DNA of 64,000 nt, from the NCBI RefSeq assembly GCF_963853665.1, contig NZ_OY970459.1, forward strand, positions 3,162,001 through 3,226,000. The letters run 5' to 3'. This document shows positions 46,440 to 55,758 of this stretch, piece by piece. Positions within the stretch are counted from its first letter, which is position 1; each line of letters begins with the position of its first letter. The notes under the pieces are model-generated. The model saw only the letters and a program-made list of their open reading frames with translations, was not told where the DNA came from and searched no databases. Source of the DNA: Mycobacterium decipiens (GTDB taxonomy: Bacteria; Actinomycetota; Actinomycetes; Mycobacteriales; Mycobacteriaceae). Position numbers and translations under genes: made by a program.

Positions 46440-47872
46440 TGTCGAACAAGATGGAGATATCTCCGCGAAAGGCGTGTATGAGCCGACTGGACCAATCCGT
46501 CAAGAGTGCGACGGACTTGCTGCGAGGCGCCGACCTGTCGTCGGATGAGGCCGTACGCACCTTGTTGGAAATCACGACCGCGCGTCGCCGGCTGGACCTC
46601 TCGGACCTGCCCCCACATGAGCAGGCGCAGCTGATAGCGTCCCGGTCCCAGCAGGTGCAACCCGCTAGGGAAGCTCTGGCGGAAAGGATCGCCAAGGCCA
46701 CTAACGACGGCCGTCCATTCGTGGCGAAGTTCGGCATCGATCCGACCGGCAGCGAAGTCCACCTCGGCCATGCGGTGCCCATGCTGATTCTGTCCCGCAT
46801 TCAGCGGATGGGTCACCACGTGGTGTTCATCGTCGGCGACTTGACGGCCAAGGTGGGCGATCCCACCGGCCGCTCGGACGAACGTCCGCTGCTGACCGAC
46901 GAGGATATCGCGCGCAACCTCGCCACCTACCGGCACCAGGTCGCGCCATTCTTCGACTTCGCCCACGCGGAGTTCCGGTTCAACGGCGACTGGCTCGAGC
47001 GGATCACCCTGCCGCGGCTGCTGGAGGTCGCGTCCCACATTCCGATATCGATGCCGCTTCAGCGCGAGGACTTCCGCAACCGCCTTGAGGCCGGGCATGG
47101 GCTGTCACTGGCCGAGCTGCTGTATTCGGTGACGATGGCACTCGATTCAGTTGAGATCAACTGCGACCTTGAAGTGGGTGGCATCGACCAGTACCTCAAT
47201 ATGCAGATGTGCCGCAAGGTCATGGACATCTGCGGTCAAGTCCCAGAGTTGGTCGTTGCCACCAAACTGATCGAAGGTACAGACGGCACCGGCGCGAAGA
47301 TGTCCAAGTCCAAGGGGAACTACGTCGCGATCGCTGCACCCGCGGGCGAGATCTACGGCAAGCTGATGTCGGTGGCCGATCAAGCCGTCGACTCGTACTA
47401 CCTCGCCTTGACCGAATGGCTCGACAGCGAGGTGTCGATAGCCCAGACGCGACGCGCGGACGGCACGCTTCACCCACTGGACCTCAAGAAAATCCTGGCA
47501 GGCGAGATGACCGCTGCGATCTACGGCGTCGACACGGCGATGAAGGCGCGCGAGGAGTTCGCCGCGCAATTTGCGACGCGTCGTTTCGGCAATCTAGCAG
47601 ATCTACCAATAATCACCGATCCGAGCAGAGTCGTGTTTGACGTGGTTAGGGAGCTGGGGTTTGCAAAAAGCAACAGCGACGTCCGCCGTTTGGCCGCACA
47701 ACGGGCGCTTCGGTTGGTCGTTGAATGCGCCGAAGGCCAGCAGCAAGTCGTGCTCGCCGTTGACGACGTCTTCATGCCGCTTAATGCCGTCGCCGAGGTG
47801 AGTGGTCCGGACAGCTACTTCCTTAAGGCGGGACGAAAGCTCGCGCGGATCAAGCCACCGTCGTCTCGCTGA
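46436..47872 (+). CDS. Tyrosyl-tRNA synthetase-like protein (class I aaRS paralogue)
   Basis: 478 residues from ATG 46436 (ATGATG; 46439 is an equal candidate). Residues 1-95 form a basic/helical extension before the catalytic domain, longer than usual for TyrRS. Catalytic motifs are intact: FGIDPTGSEVHLGH (HIGH at 109-112), FIVGDLTAKVGDPTGRS, EGTDGTGAKMSKSKGN (KMSKS at 288-292). An S4-like C-terminal part follows (about 400-475). The substrate pocket reads LLYSVTMALDSV (228-239) where TyrRS normally has LLYPLLQGYDSV. Asp237 is kept, but the pocket Gln is Met234. GGTDQ becomes GGIDQ (248-252). This suggests ATP activation of a tyrosine-like substrate with a changed alpha-amino environment. 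Confidence 0.82.
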   Translation: MMSNKMEISPRKACMSRLDQSVKSATDLLRGADLSSDEAVRTLLEITTARRRLDLSDLPPHEQAQLIASRSQQVQPAREALAERIAKATNDGRPFVAKFGIDPTGSEVHLGHAVPMLILSRIQRMGHHVVFIVGDLTAKVGDPTGRSDERPLLTDEDIARNLATYRHQVAPFFDFAHAEFRFNGDWLERITLPRLLEVASHIPISMPLQREDFRNRLEAGHGLSLAELLYSVTMALDSVEINCDLEVGGIDQYLNMQMCRKVMDICGQVPELVVATKLIEGTDGTGAKMSKSKGNYVAIAAPAGEIYGKLMSVADQAVDSYYLALTEWLDSEVSIAQTRRADGTLHPLDLKKILAGEMTAAIYGVDTAMKAREEFAAQFATRRFGNLADLPIITDPSRVVFDVVRELGFAKSNSDVRRLAAQRALRLVVECAEGQQQVVLAVDDVFMPLNAVAEVSGPDSYFLKAGRKLARIKPPSSR

Positions 47873-47875
47873 CTC

Positions 47876-48568
47876 GTGAAGGCCATACCGAACGCGGTGG
47901 TTCTAGATTTGTTCGGGACCCTGGTCGGCGCGCCCGCGGCTGCCGATCGGCGTCGCGCGTCGACTCGACTGGCCCACCGTATCGGCTCGAGCCCGGGCCA
48001 GGTCGAGGATTATTTTCTGTCAACCTGGACGACGCGGCATGACGGCACGCTGCCGACGGTGTCCGCGCTTGCCGAACACCTTGTCCGATGGGTTGGCGCG
48101 TCGGCTGTTGACGCAGATCTCGTCGCCGACGAACTTCGGGCCATTGGCAGCGATCGGCTGGTTGCTGACGAATCCGTAGTCCAGACATTGGTATTGCTGC
48201 GGCAGATGGGCTTGAAAGTGGGTGTGCTCAGCGACGCGACCGCTGAGATCTCGGAATGCTGGGAAACCAGTTGCCTGGCACCGCTTGTCGACGCAGCGGT
48301 CTTCAGTTGCACAGCCGGAGCGACGAAGCCGGATCGACGGCTGTACCAAGCGATCTGCGAGCGACTTGGCGCAACCGCAAACTCCATCGTCTACTGCGGC
48401 GATGGGGGCGGCAATGAACTGTGCGGCGCGCACGACGCAGGCATGCAAGCACTCGGCGTCGTTCGCCGGGGCGGTCCGGATGCTCTCGTGTTCGGCGAAA
48501 AAGAGTGGAATGGTGCGCGGATCTCACGCATTGAGCGTCTTCCGACCTATGTGGCGTCCCTGGTATGA
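47876..48568 (+). CDS. HAD-superfamily hydrolase
   Basis: 230 residues from a GTG 3 bp after the TyrRS-like stop. Motif I is VVLDLFGTLVG: the nucleophilic Asp is present and the second Asp is Gly (DLFGT), a form shared by haloacid-dehalogenase-type members and some phosphatases. Motif II is VGVLSDAT, motif III Lys lies in AGATKPDRRLY, and motif IV is VYCGDGGGNELCGA, with metal-binding Asp followed by a Gly-rich loop. An alpha-helical C1 cap lies at about residues 15-85. In context it may remove the 5'-phosphate from a ribosylated intermediate or dehalogenate a substrate. It overlaps the next gene by 4 bp. Confidence 0.82.
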   Translation: MKAIPNAVVLDLFGTLVGAPAAADRRRASTRLAHRIGSSPGQVEDYFLSTWTTRHDGTLPTVSALAEHLVRWVGASAVDADLVADELRAIGSDRLVADESVVQTLVLLRQMGLKVGVLSDATAEISECWETSCLAPLVDAAVFSCTAGATKPDRRLYQAICERLGATANSIVYCGDGGGNELCGAHDAGMQALGVVRRGGPDALVFGEKEWNGARISRIERLPTYVASLV

Positions 48569-49542
48569 GGGCCTGGGAGTACTGCGACGGCGAGCTGCGA
48601 CTGCGAACGGTCGATCCCCCTGAACCAGTCGACGACGAAATCGTCGTCGATGTACGTTACAGCGGCATCTGTGGCAGTGACATAGCTAAAATCCTTAATC
48701 CACAGCACTTTTCGCTTCCCACCCGGTGGCGCCCGGGCCACGAGGTGGTCGGCACAGACCAGACGGGGCAATGGGTTGCGATCGACCCACTCGTCGCGTG
48801 CGGTCACTGCGCGGACTGCGCCGCACGCAGCAACCACCTTTGTCGGGACCTGAAACGCCTGGGATGGGACATGCCGGGCGGGTTTGCTGAGCAGGTGAGC
48901 GTCCCGCTTGGGCAGATTCACCCGCTGCCTAGCGACCTCGATCCGCGAGTCGCTACCCTGGCCGACCCGGCCGCCGTGGCCATCCACGGCCTGCGCTGCA
49001 CACCGCTCCACGCCTCCGGGCGGCTGGCGGTAATCGGTGCTGGGACGGTAGGGCTACTTACCGGGCTCTACGCGGCATCCGCGGGCTGGGATGTCACGGT
49101 GATTCACCGAAACGGAAAGCGCCCTGCGGCGGCCGCCTTCGCCGACATGCTCACCTTCCAGCCAGAAGCAACCGCCAGCGGGCCGGACCACTTCCAGGTC
49201 GTGGTCGACGCGGCGAGCGGGGCCACCTCAACGCCGCTAGAACAGGCGCTGCGACTCGTCGCCGATGGTGGATCGGTCGTCGTGGTCAATGCATACGCCC
49301 CTGCGGTCACGCTGCGAACCCCGTTACGCGACATCTTTCGACGCTCGATCCAGCTGATCGGGTCGTTCTCGTACTGCCGACGCAGCGAATACGGCGACTT
49401 CGTGGCGGCTCTTGGGCTGCTGCGCGCACATCATCATCGGCTTGAACTGCTGGTCGGCGAGGTTGGCGGCCTGGCGGACCTTCCGGCCGCGATTTCCGGC
49501 AACGCCATGTCGGGCACCCGACGGGTGATGCGGTGCGGCTGA
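48565..49542 (+). CDS. Zinc-dependent medium-chain dehydrogenase
   Basis: 325 residues from ATG 48565 (ATGA overlap). GroES-like domain: catalytic zinc ligands in YSGICGSDIAK (Cys) and RPGHEVVGTD (His, Glu). The structural zinc set CGHCADCAARSNHLC is complete. Rossmann domain: LAVIGAGTVGLLTGLYAASAG, then FQVVVDAASG and GGSVVVVNAY. It is slightly shorter than the usual 340-350 residues. It resembles sorbitol/threonine dehydrogenase-type enzymes and would oxidise or reduce a secondary alcohol, for example a sugar hydroxyl of the operon's intermediate. It is the last gene of the operon and ends about 85 bp before the convergent MFS gene. Confidence 0.84.
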   Translation: MRAWEYCDGELRLRTVDPPEPVDDEIVVDVRYSGICGSDIAKILNPQHFSLPTRWRPGHEVVGTDQTGQWVAIDPLVACGHCADCAARSNHLCRDLKRLGWDMPGGFAEQVSVPLGQIHPLPSDLDPRVATLADPAAVAIHGLRCTPLHASGRLAVIGAGTVGLLTGLYAASAGWDVTVIHRNGKRPAAAAFADMLTFQPEATASGPDHFQVVVDAASGATSTPLEQALRLVADGGSVVVVNAYAPAVTLRTPLRDIFRRSIQLIGSFSYCRRSEYGDFVAALGLLRAHHHRLELLVGEVGGLADLPAAISGNAMSGTRRVMRCG

Positions 49543-49626
49543 AGCCCCGACGACAATTCGGTGTTCGTGTAGTCGTTATCGCGACGGAGCGCCTGCCCGG
49601 GGTCGGGTCTGCGGATCCCTCGGCGA

Positions 49627-50949
49627 TCAGGTAGGCGCCGATCCGTCGTCGCGCACAGTGGCACTCGGCACCCGGTAGCGGATGAACGCCGGCGCAGCCA
49701 GCGAGACGGCCAACATCCCGACCACGACGAGCACCCCGCCGCCGGCCACGGCCGCGGACGTGCCGATCACGGCCCCCGCAGCGCCGTGTAGTGCGTCGGC
49801 CAGCCGGGGCCCGCCGGCGATCACCACGACCAGCACGCCCTGCAGCCGCCCAACCAATTCGGCGGAGGCCGCTTGCTGGCGGATGGTCTGCTTGAGCGCG
49901 ACCGCCACCATGGTCGCCGCACCCCCGACAGCCAAGAAGGCCAGTGCCGCCCACAGCATCGGGCCCGCCCGCCCGTGGGCCTGCCCGCTGACCAATCCGA
50001 AGCCCACGATTGCCAAACCCCACGCGGTGATCGACGCGACGATCGCCAGTCCTTGACGCCGGATCCGCGGCAACCAGCCCGAGAACACGCCACCGATCAT
50101 TGACCCGACCGCCATCGCAGCCGATAGCAACGCCATCGCGGTACCGCCGCCGAGCGGGCCGCCGAAACTGTCGTGCGCAATCTGCGGGAACAGCGCTCGC
50201 GGCAGGCCCAGGACCATGGCAATCAAGTCGACCACAAATGACATCAGCACGACGGTGTTGCCGGCCAGATAGCGGAACCCGTCCAGCACCGCGCGCACTC
50301 CCCAGCGCGACGTCCCGTCGGCGTCGGCAATATCGACGGCTGGGATGGGCGCCAGCCGAAACGTCGCCCAGATCGGCACCAGGCAGGTCAGGGTGTCGAC
50401 CAGATACAGCGCCGACAGGTCAAGCCAGCGCAGCAGCACCCCACCGGCCAGTGCCGGCCCGAAAATCGCGCCGAACTGAACCAGAGTCATGTTCAGCGAG
50501 TTGGCGGCGGGCAACTGATCGCCGCTCAGAATCCGGGGAAACGCGGCTGACCGCGCTGGCGAGTTCACCGCGTAGCAGGCTTGCTGCAGCGACAGCAGGC
50601 ACAGCACGACCCAGGCGTTGTTGAGTGCCAGCGCAGCCTGCAGCCAGAGCAACAGTGACGCCGCCACCAGGCCCCATGAGGTGACGATCAGGAGCGTGCG
50701 CCGGTCCATCGCATCGGCCCAGGCCCCGCCCCAAAGTCCGAAAACAACCACCGGTACCAGCGCAAACAAGCCGCTGAGGCCTATGTATGCAGAATTTTGG
50801 GTCAGCTCAAACAGCTGCACGGGAACCGCGAACACGGTCAGGTTGGCACCGATGACCGTGGGTATGCCAGCAAGCCAGAGCCTGCGGAAGTCTGGGGTCC
50901 GCAGCGGAGTGGTGTCGGCGAGAAGCCGCAAAGCCAAAGATCTACGCAT
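49627..50949 (-). CDS. MFS exporter (EntS/MFS_3-like)
   Basis: 440 residues from MRRSLALRLLADTTPLRTPDFRRLWLAG. About 12 membrane helices with typical MFS_3 features: FALVPVVVFGLWGGAWADAMDRRTLL (loop 2-3 motif), QQACYAVNSPARSAAFPRIL, and GGAATMVAVALKQTIRQQAASAELVGRLQGV. This group contains enterobactin-type and macrolide-like exporters. It converges on the five-gene aaRS-like operon and could export that product. It could equally be an independent gene linked to the downstream RNase H operon, from which it is separated by 53 bp on the same strand. Confidence 0.85.
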   Translation of the reverse strand: MRRSLALRLLADTTPLRTPDFRRLWLAGIPTVIGANLTVFAVPVQLFELTQNSAYIGLSGLFALVPVVVFGLWGGAWADAMDRRTLLIVTSWGLVAASLLLWLQAALALNNAWVVLCLLSLQQACYAVNSPARSAAFPRILSGDQLPAANSLNMTLVQFGAIFGPALAGGVLLRWLDLSALYLVDTLTCLVPIWATFRLAPIPAVDIADADGTSRWGVRAVLDGFRYLAGNTVVLMSFVVDLIAMVLGLPRALFPQIAHDSFGGPLGGGTAMALLSAAMAVGSMIGGVFSGWLPRIRRQGLAIVASITAWGLAIVGFGLVSGQAHGRAGPMLWAALAFLAVGGAATMVAVALKQTIRQQAASAELVGRLQGVLVVVIAGGPRLADALHGAAGAVIGTSAAVAGGGVLVVVGMLAVSLAAPAFIRYRVPSATVRDDGSAPT

Positions 50950-51002
50950 TGGGGTGCTCACGAGAAAGCACCAGCTCACTGGTTGGGTGCATCGTGGCCG
51001 AG

Positions 51003-52121
51003 CTAGAGATAGCCCGTCTGGTTCACCAGCCGCACCGACGACGCTCCATCGGAATAGAACTCGGCGATGCTCAGCGATGCCAGATCAAGATGCAACCGGT
51101 ACAGCACGCCCGCCCCGGCATCCAACGCGAGCTGCAGCACCATTTTGATCGGCGTCACATGCGACACCACAAGCACCGTCGTGCCTTCGTATCCGACGAT
51201 GATCCGGTCCCGTCCCCGCCGAACCCGCTGCAGCACGTCGTCGAAGCTTTCCCCACCAGGCGGCGCGGTGCTGGTGTCGCGCAGCCACCGACGATGCAAC
51301 TCGGGGTCGCGTTCGGCGGCCTCCGCGAACGTCAGACCCTCCCAAGCACCGAAGTCCGTCTCGACCAGGTCGTCATCGACGATCACCTCCAGACCCAGGG
51401 CCCTGGCGGCGGTCACCGCGGTGTCGTAGGCGCGCTGCAACGGCGAGGAGACCACTGCGGCGATCCCGCCGCGCTGCGCCAGATACCCGGCCGCCGCACC
51501 AACCTGGCGCCACCCCACCTCACTGAGTCCCGGGTTGCCGCGCCCGGAATAACGGCGCTGCACCGACAACTCCGTCTGCCCGTGACGTAACAAGAGCAGC
51601 CGGGTCGGTGTACCGCGCGCACCGGTCCAGCCGGGAGCTGTCGGAGACTCCGTCGCAACGATTTTCGCGGGCTCGGCAGCAACCGGAACCGCGGTTTTCT
51701 CCCCTGCGCGATTGGCGCGGGCGGCGGCGTCCATCGCGTCATTGGCCAACCGGTCTGCGTGGGAGTTCCGCTCGCGCGGAACCCAGGAATAGCCGATCCG
51801 GTGAAACCGCGAAGCCAGTGCTTGAGCCTGAGCATGTAGCTTCACCAGGTCTGGGTGCTTGACTTTCCATCGCCCAGACATCTGCTCCACCACCAGCTTG
51901 GAATCCATCAGCACCGCGGCCTCGGTGGCACCCAGTTTCACGGCGTCGTCCAAACCGGCTATCAAGCCCCGATATTCAGCGACGTTGTTCGTCGCCCGGC
52001 CGATCGCCTGCTTGGATTCGGCCAGCACGGTCGAGCGATCGGCGGTCCACACCACCGCGCCATATCCGGCCGGTCCGGGGTTGCCCCGCGACCCGCCGTC
52101 CGCTTCGATGACAACTTTCAC
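51003..52121 (-). CDS. Bifunctional RNase HI / alpha-ribazole phosphatase (Rv2228c-like)
   Basis: 372 residues. Residues 1-140 are an RNase H domain: IEADGGSRGNPGPAGYGAV (first catalytic Asp), NNVAEYRGLIAGL (Glu), VLMDSKLVVEQM (Asp), HADRLANDAMD (last acidic residue). A Pro/Ala linker follows. Residues ~170-372 are a histidine phosphatase: LLLLRHGQTELSVQRRYSG, SSPLQRAYDTA, and VSHVTPIK with the second catalytic His. The M. tuberculosis protein degrades RNA-DNA hybrids and dephosphorylates alpha-ribazole phosphate for cobalamin (literature), consistent with cobC and cobD nearby. The GTG start overlaps the upstream stop by one base (TAGTG). Confidence 0.93.
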   Translation of the reverse strand: MKVVIEADGGSRGNPGPAGYGAVVWTADRSTVLAESKQAIGRATNNVAEYRGLIAGLDDAVKLGATEAAVLMDSKLVVEQMSGRWKVKHPDLVKLHAQAQALASRFHRIGYSWVPRERNSHADRLANDAMDAAARANRAGEKTAVPVAAEPAKIVATESPTAPGWTGARGTPTRLLLLRHGQTELSVQRRYSGRGNPGLSEVGWRQVGAAAGYLAQRGGIAAVVSSPLQRAYDTAVTAARALGLEVIVDDDLVETDFGAWEGLTFAEAAERDPELHRRWLRDTSTAPPGGESFDDVLQRVRRGRDRIIVGYEGTTVLVVSHVTPIKMVLQLALDAGAGVLYRLHLDLASLSIAEFYSDGASSVRLVNQTGYL

Positions 52122-52855
52122 TACTCAAATCCTTTGACCCGCAACAAGATCGCCCCGCATTCCGGGCAACGTACCACCTCATCTGCGGCGGCCGCCGAGA
52201 TCCGGGCCAGCTCGCCACGGCCAATCTCGATCCGGCAGGCACCACACCGATGTCCCTGCAACGGCCCGGCCCCCGGCCCTCCCCCGGCCCGCTGTCTTTC
52301 GTAGAGCGCCGAAAGCTCGGGATCAAGTGTCGCGGTCAGCATGTCGCGTTGCGATGAATGCTGATGTCGGGCCTGGTCGATCTCGGCGACTGCGGCGTCC
52401 AAAGCCTGCTCGGCGCTGACCAGGTCGGCCCGCAACACGTCGAGCGCCCCCGACTCGGCGGTTTGTTGAGCCTGCAGTTCTTCGCGGCGCTCCAGCACCT
52501 CCAGCAGGGCATCTTCCAGACTGGCCTGACGGCGTTGCAAGCTGTCGAGTTCGTGCTGCAGGTCAGCCAATTGTTTGGCGTCCGTTGCGCCGGAACTGAG
52601 CATTGACCGGTCCCGGTCTTCTCGCTTGCGCACCGCATCGATCTCCGATTCGTAGCGTGACACCTGGGCGTCCAAGTCCTCCAACGCGATTCGCAGGGCT
52701 GCCATCCTGTCATTGGCGTCATTGTGCTCGGCCTGCACCCGCTGGAAGGCCTCCCGCTGCGGCAAATGAGTGGCCCGATGCGCGATCCGGGACAGCTCAG
52801 CATCCAGCTTCGCTAATTCCAGTAGCGACCGTTGCTGTGCTACTTCGGCTTTCAT
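52121..52855 (-). CDS. Coiled-coil zinc-ribbon protein (Rv2229c-like)
   Basis: 244 residues. A long heptad-rich coiled coil (about 5-180; [44 protein letters not shown]) is followed by a C-terminal zinc ribbon with [13 protein letters not shown] and CPECGAILL. Homologues (CdsZ/CT398 group) bind RNA or assembly partners and are annotated as nucleic-acid-binding; the exact role is unknown. It overlaps both neighbours (ATGA with the NIF3 gene, TAGTG with Rv2228c), so it lies inside one operon. Confidence 0.88.
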   Translation of the reverse strand: MKAEVAQQRSLLELAKLDAELSRIAHRATHLPQREAFQRVQAEHNDANDRMAALRIALEDLDAQVSRYESEIDAVRKREDRDRSMLSSGATDAKQLADLQHELDSLQRRQASLEDALLEVLERREELQAQQTAESGALDVLRADLVSAEQALDAAVAEIDQARHQHSSQRDMLTATLDPELSALYERQRAGGGPGAGPLQGHRCGACRIEIGRGELARISAAAADEVVRCPECGAILLRVKGFE

Positions 52856-53991
52856 GTCCGATCACTCCCAGTCTCGTATTCAAGATTCCACGGGTCAGTG
52901 CGGATGGTGCACACACGCACCGGCAGCGACGCGCCGAAGCGTGACCGCAGCACGTCAGCGGCTTGGCCGCACCACGGGAATTCGCTCGCCCAATGCGCGA
53001 CGTCGATCAAGGCCACTTGCGAAGCCCGGCAATGCTCGTCGGCCGGATGGTGTCGCAGATCGGCCGTGACATACGCTTGCACGTCCGCAGTGGCCGCGGT
53101 GGCGAGCAATGAGTCCCCGGCACCACCGCAGACCGCAACCCGCGACACGAGTGTGTCGGGATCCCCCGCCGCGCGCACGCCGCAGGACGTCCGCGGCAAT
53201 GCGGCCCCGACGCGGGAGACGAAGGCGCGCAGCGGCTCGGGTTGTGGCAGTGTGCCAATCCGGCCCAATCCGGTGCCGGACGGCGGTGGCACCAGCGCGA
53301 AGATGTCGAATGCCGGCTCCTCGTAAGGATGCGCGGCGCGCATCGCCGCCAACACGGCGGCGCGCGCTCGGGTGGGCGCGACGACCTCGACCCGGTCCTC
53401 GGCCACCCGTTCAACGGTCCCAACGCTTCCTATTGCGGGCGACGCGCCGCCGTGCGCCAGAAACTGTCCGGTACCCGAGACCCTCCAACTGCAGTGCGAA
53501 TAGTCGCCAATCTGTCCAGCACCGGCATTAAAGACTGCTTCTTGCACAGCTTCTGAGTTCTCGCGCGGCACGTAGATGACCCACTTGTCCAGATCGGCCA
53601 CACTTGGCAGCGGGTCGAGAACAGCGTCAACTCTCAGCCCAAGAGCGTGTGCCAGCGCGTCGGACACACCCGGCGATGCCGAATCGGCGTTGGTGTGCGC
53701 GGTGAACAGTGAACGCCCACTTCGGATCAAGCGGTGCACAAGCGCACCCTTCGGCGTGCTGGCCGCGACCGTATCGACCCCACGCAACAACAACGGATGG
53801 TGAGCCAGTAGCAAGCCGGCCCCGGGAACCTCGTCCACCACCGCCGGCGTCGCGTCCACCGCGACCGTCACCGAGTCCACCACATCGTCAGGATCGCCAC
53901 ACACCAGGCCCACCGAATCCCACGACTGGGCAAGCCGCGGCGGATACGCCTTGTCCAGCACCTCGATGATGTCGGCCAGCCGCACACTCAT
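52852..53991 (-). CDS. NIF3/GTP cyclohydrolase I type 2-like protein (Rv2230c-like)
   Basis: 379 residues from [18 protein letters not shown], matching the M. tuberculosis length; the longer frame adds an unlikely leader. The NIF3 fold binds two metals: [15 protein letters not shown] and [15 protein letters not shown] at the N-terminal half, [23 protein letters not shown] near the C-terminus. An inserted ~120-residue PII-like domain ([19 protein letters not shown]...[13 protein letters not shown]) separates them. Biochemical function is unsettled across the family. The stop overlaps the downstream coiled-coil gene and the start overlaps cobC, so all are translationally coupled. Confidence 0.9.
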   Translation of the reverse strand: MSVRLADIIEVLDKAYPPRLAQSWDSVGLVCGDPDDVVDSVTVAVDATPAVVDEVPGAGLLLAHHPLLLRGVDTVAASTPKGALVHRLIRSGRSLFTAHTNADSASPGVSDALAHALGLRVDAVLDPLPSVADLDKWVIYVPRENSEAVQEAVFNAGAGQIGDYSHCSWRVSGTGQFLAHGGASPAIGSVGTVERVAEDRVEVVAPTRARAAVLAAMRAAHPYEEPAFDIFALVPPPSGTGLGRIGTLPQPEPLRAFVSRVGAALPRTSCGVRAAGDPDTLVSRVAVCGGAGDSLLATAATADVQAYVTADLRHHPADEHCRASQVALIDVAHWASEFPWCGQAADVLRSRFGASLPVRVCTIRTDPWNLEYETGSDRT

Positions 53992-55043
53992 CGGCGCCTC
54001 CCGTTCTGCACACCCGCAGTCGTCTGCGCGATGGCTTGGACTAGTTGCGGCCACTCCGGGCGCACGGCAGCCCGCAGATACCGCGCGTCCAGGCCAATGA
54101 ACGTGTCACCACGCCGTACCGCAATTCCCTTGTTCTGTAGATGATTTCGGATCAGATCGGCGCCCGGCGCACTGAACAACACGAACGGGGCCCGGCCATC
54201 GACCACTGCGACACCCACCGATTCCAGACCGGACACCATCTCGGCGCGCAACGCCACCAACCGCACGGCATCCGCTGCGGCGTCGGCCACGGCCCCCGGT
54301 GTGCAACACGCCGCGATGGCCGCCAATTGCAGCGTGCCCACCGGCCAGTGCGCTCGCTGAGCGGTCAATCGGGCGAGCACCTCTGGCGAGCCAAGGGCAT
54401 AACCCACCCGCAATCCGGCCAGCGACCACGTCTTTGTCAAACTACGTAGCACCAGAACGTCAGGCAGCGAGTCACCGGCAAGCGATTCGTTCTCGCCGGG
54501 AACCGAATCGGCAAACGCTTCGTCGACCACAAGAATCCGCCCCGGTCGGCGCAACGCGAGCAGCTGCTCACGGGTGTGCAGCACCGAGGTGGGGTTGGTC
54601 GGATTGCCCACCACGACCAAGTCGGCGTCGTCGGGCACTTGCGCGTGGTCGAGGCCAAACGGCGGCTCTAGCACGACATGGTGCACCGCGATTCCGGCCG
54701 CGCCTAACGCTGCGGCCGGCTCGGTGAACGCGGGCGCGACAATTGCGGCCCGCACCGGACGCAGATTGGACAACAACGCGAACCCTTCTGCCGCCCCGGC
54801 GAGCGGCACCACTTCGTCGCGGGTTCTGCAGTGGCGTTCGGCGACCGCGTCTTGCGCCCGCTGCACATCGTCGATGCTCGGGTACCGGGCCAGATCCGGC
54901 AGCCGTGCCGCGAGCTGCCGGACCAACCACTCGGGGGGTCGGTCATGACGGACATTGACAGCGAAGTCCAGCATGCCGGGCGCGACGTCCTGATCACCGT
55001 GGTACCGCGCCGCCGAAAGCGGGCTCGTGTTCAGACTCGCCAC
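53988..55043 (-). CDS. cobC: CobC-type PLP aminotransferase (threonine-phosphate decarboxylase-like)
   Basis: 351 residues of fold-type I PLP enzyme, like histidinol-phosphate aminotransferase and CobD/CobC of cobalamin synthesis. Evidence: [57 protein letters not shown] and [21 protein letters not shown], which contains the Schiff-base Lys. It is predicted to make aminopropanol phosphate for the corrin side chain. The first gene of the cobC-NIF3-zinc ribbon-RNase H operon, with the alpha-ribazole phosphatase at the other end. Confidence 0.88.
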   Translation of the reverse strand: MASLNTSPLSAARYHGDQDVAPGMLDFAVNVRHDRPPEWLVRQLAARLPDLARYPSIDDVQRAQDAVAERHCRTRDEVVPLAGAAEGFALLSNLRPVRAAIVAPAFTEPAAALGAAGIAVHHVVLEPPFGLDHAQVPDDADLVVVGNPTNPTSVLHTREQLLALRRPGRILVVDEAFADSVPGENESLAGDSLPDVLVLRSLTKTWSLAGLRVGYALGSPEVLARLTAQRAHWPVGTLQLAAIAACCTPGAVADAAADAVRLVALRAEMVSGLESVGVAVVDGRAPFVLFSAPGADLIRNHLQNKGIAVRRGDTFIGLDARYLRAAVRPEWPQLVQAIAQTTAGVQNGRRR

Positions 55044-55455
55044 AGCGTCAAACAGTAGTAGTCCGACGCGTTAGCCAGGAAACCAGAGCGCTATCGCATC
55101 AGCTGAGCACTCGAACGGGATGCGTTTATGGGCGGCCCACTCGCCGCGCGGCAATGTGGTGGCACATCTACCACCGCACGTGCAGCAGGCGAATCAGGGC
55201 CCGCGTGTCTGGTGCGTGCATGGCGAACCGCTGGCGATCAACAGATTTCGATCAAAGTTGGTTGGCCGAATAACCTCTGGACCTAAAATTCCGAACGTCA
55301 GATCGTCGCTGTCATACTTTCGGATTGCAGCAACGCGCCCACCCGGCATGAGCAGTTTGCACCAAATGTTCAAACGCAGCCCGCATTTTAGTTGCCAATA
55401 GCTGCAATTTCCACACGCAATGTTTTGTCCAGACGGATTTTTTGGTTGCAGAGCC
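55044..55455. other. Intergenic region upstream of the PE/PPE pair
   Basis: About 410 bp between the cobC start and the PE remnant. The middle (55250-55440) is AT-richer. No gene is supported; minus-strand frames here are antisense of the PE remnant. It should contain promoters for cobC and the PE/PPE pair. Confidence 0.45.
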
Positions 55456-55758
55456 ATGGCGGGAATGCGAATGGTGACGTTGCCGGCGGTTTCTGAGGTT
55501 TTCGTATGGACGAGTGCGGCGGCGAAAACATTGACGGCTCGACCGGCCCCGGCGCATGCTGCGACGGCGCCGGCGATCACGACGGTAGTTGTTCGGCCGG
55601 CGGCTAATCCGATGCCGTTGCGGAGCATGGCGGGGTAGCTCCCGAAAGGAGTTGAGCAATTGGGTAATTCCGAGGCTGGCGTGGGCGAGTCCGGCGACAC
55701 GTATGCCGCTGGCGATGGTGCGGCGAGGGCAACCTACACCGTCTGTGGTCTGTTATGA
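55456..55758 (+). pseudogene. PE-family gene interrupted by an in-frame stop
   Basis: One frame from ATG 55456 encodes a degenerate PE N-terminus (VTLPAVSEVFVWTSAAAKTL, then TARPAPAHAATAPAITTVV). It meets TAG at 55636-55638, then continues in the same frame as [34 protein letters not shown], the normal C-terminal half of a PE15-like ~100-residue protein. Its TGA overlaps the PPE ATG (ATGA at 55755). The PE half is thus disrupted by one nonsense codon plus a short deletion around it, while the downstream PPE frame is intact. Sequencing error is possible but several other positions are also non-consensus. Confidence 0.75.

Noticed and set aside
46436..47872. TyrRS-like gene as the normal housekeeping tyrS
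   Set aside because: Not excluded outright, but altered pocket residues, a long N-terminal extension and operon context with a second aaRS-like gene make a paralogue more likely.
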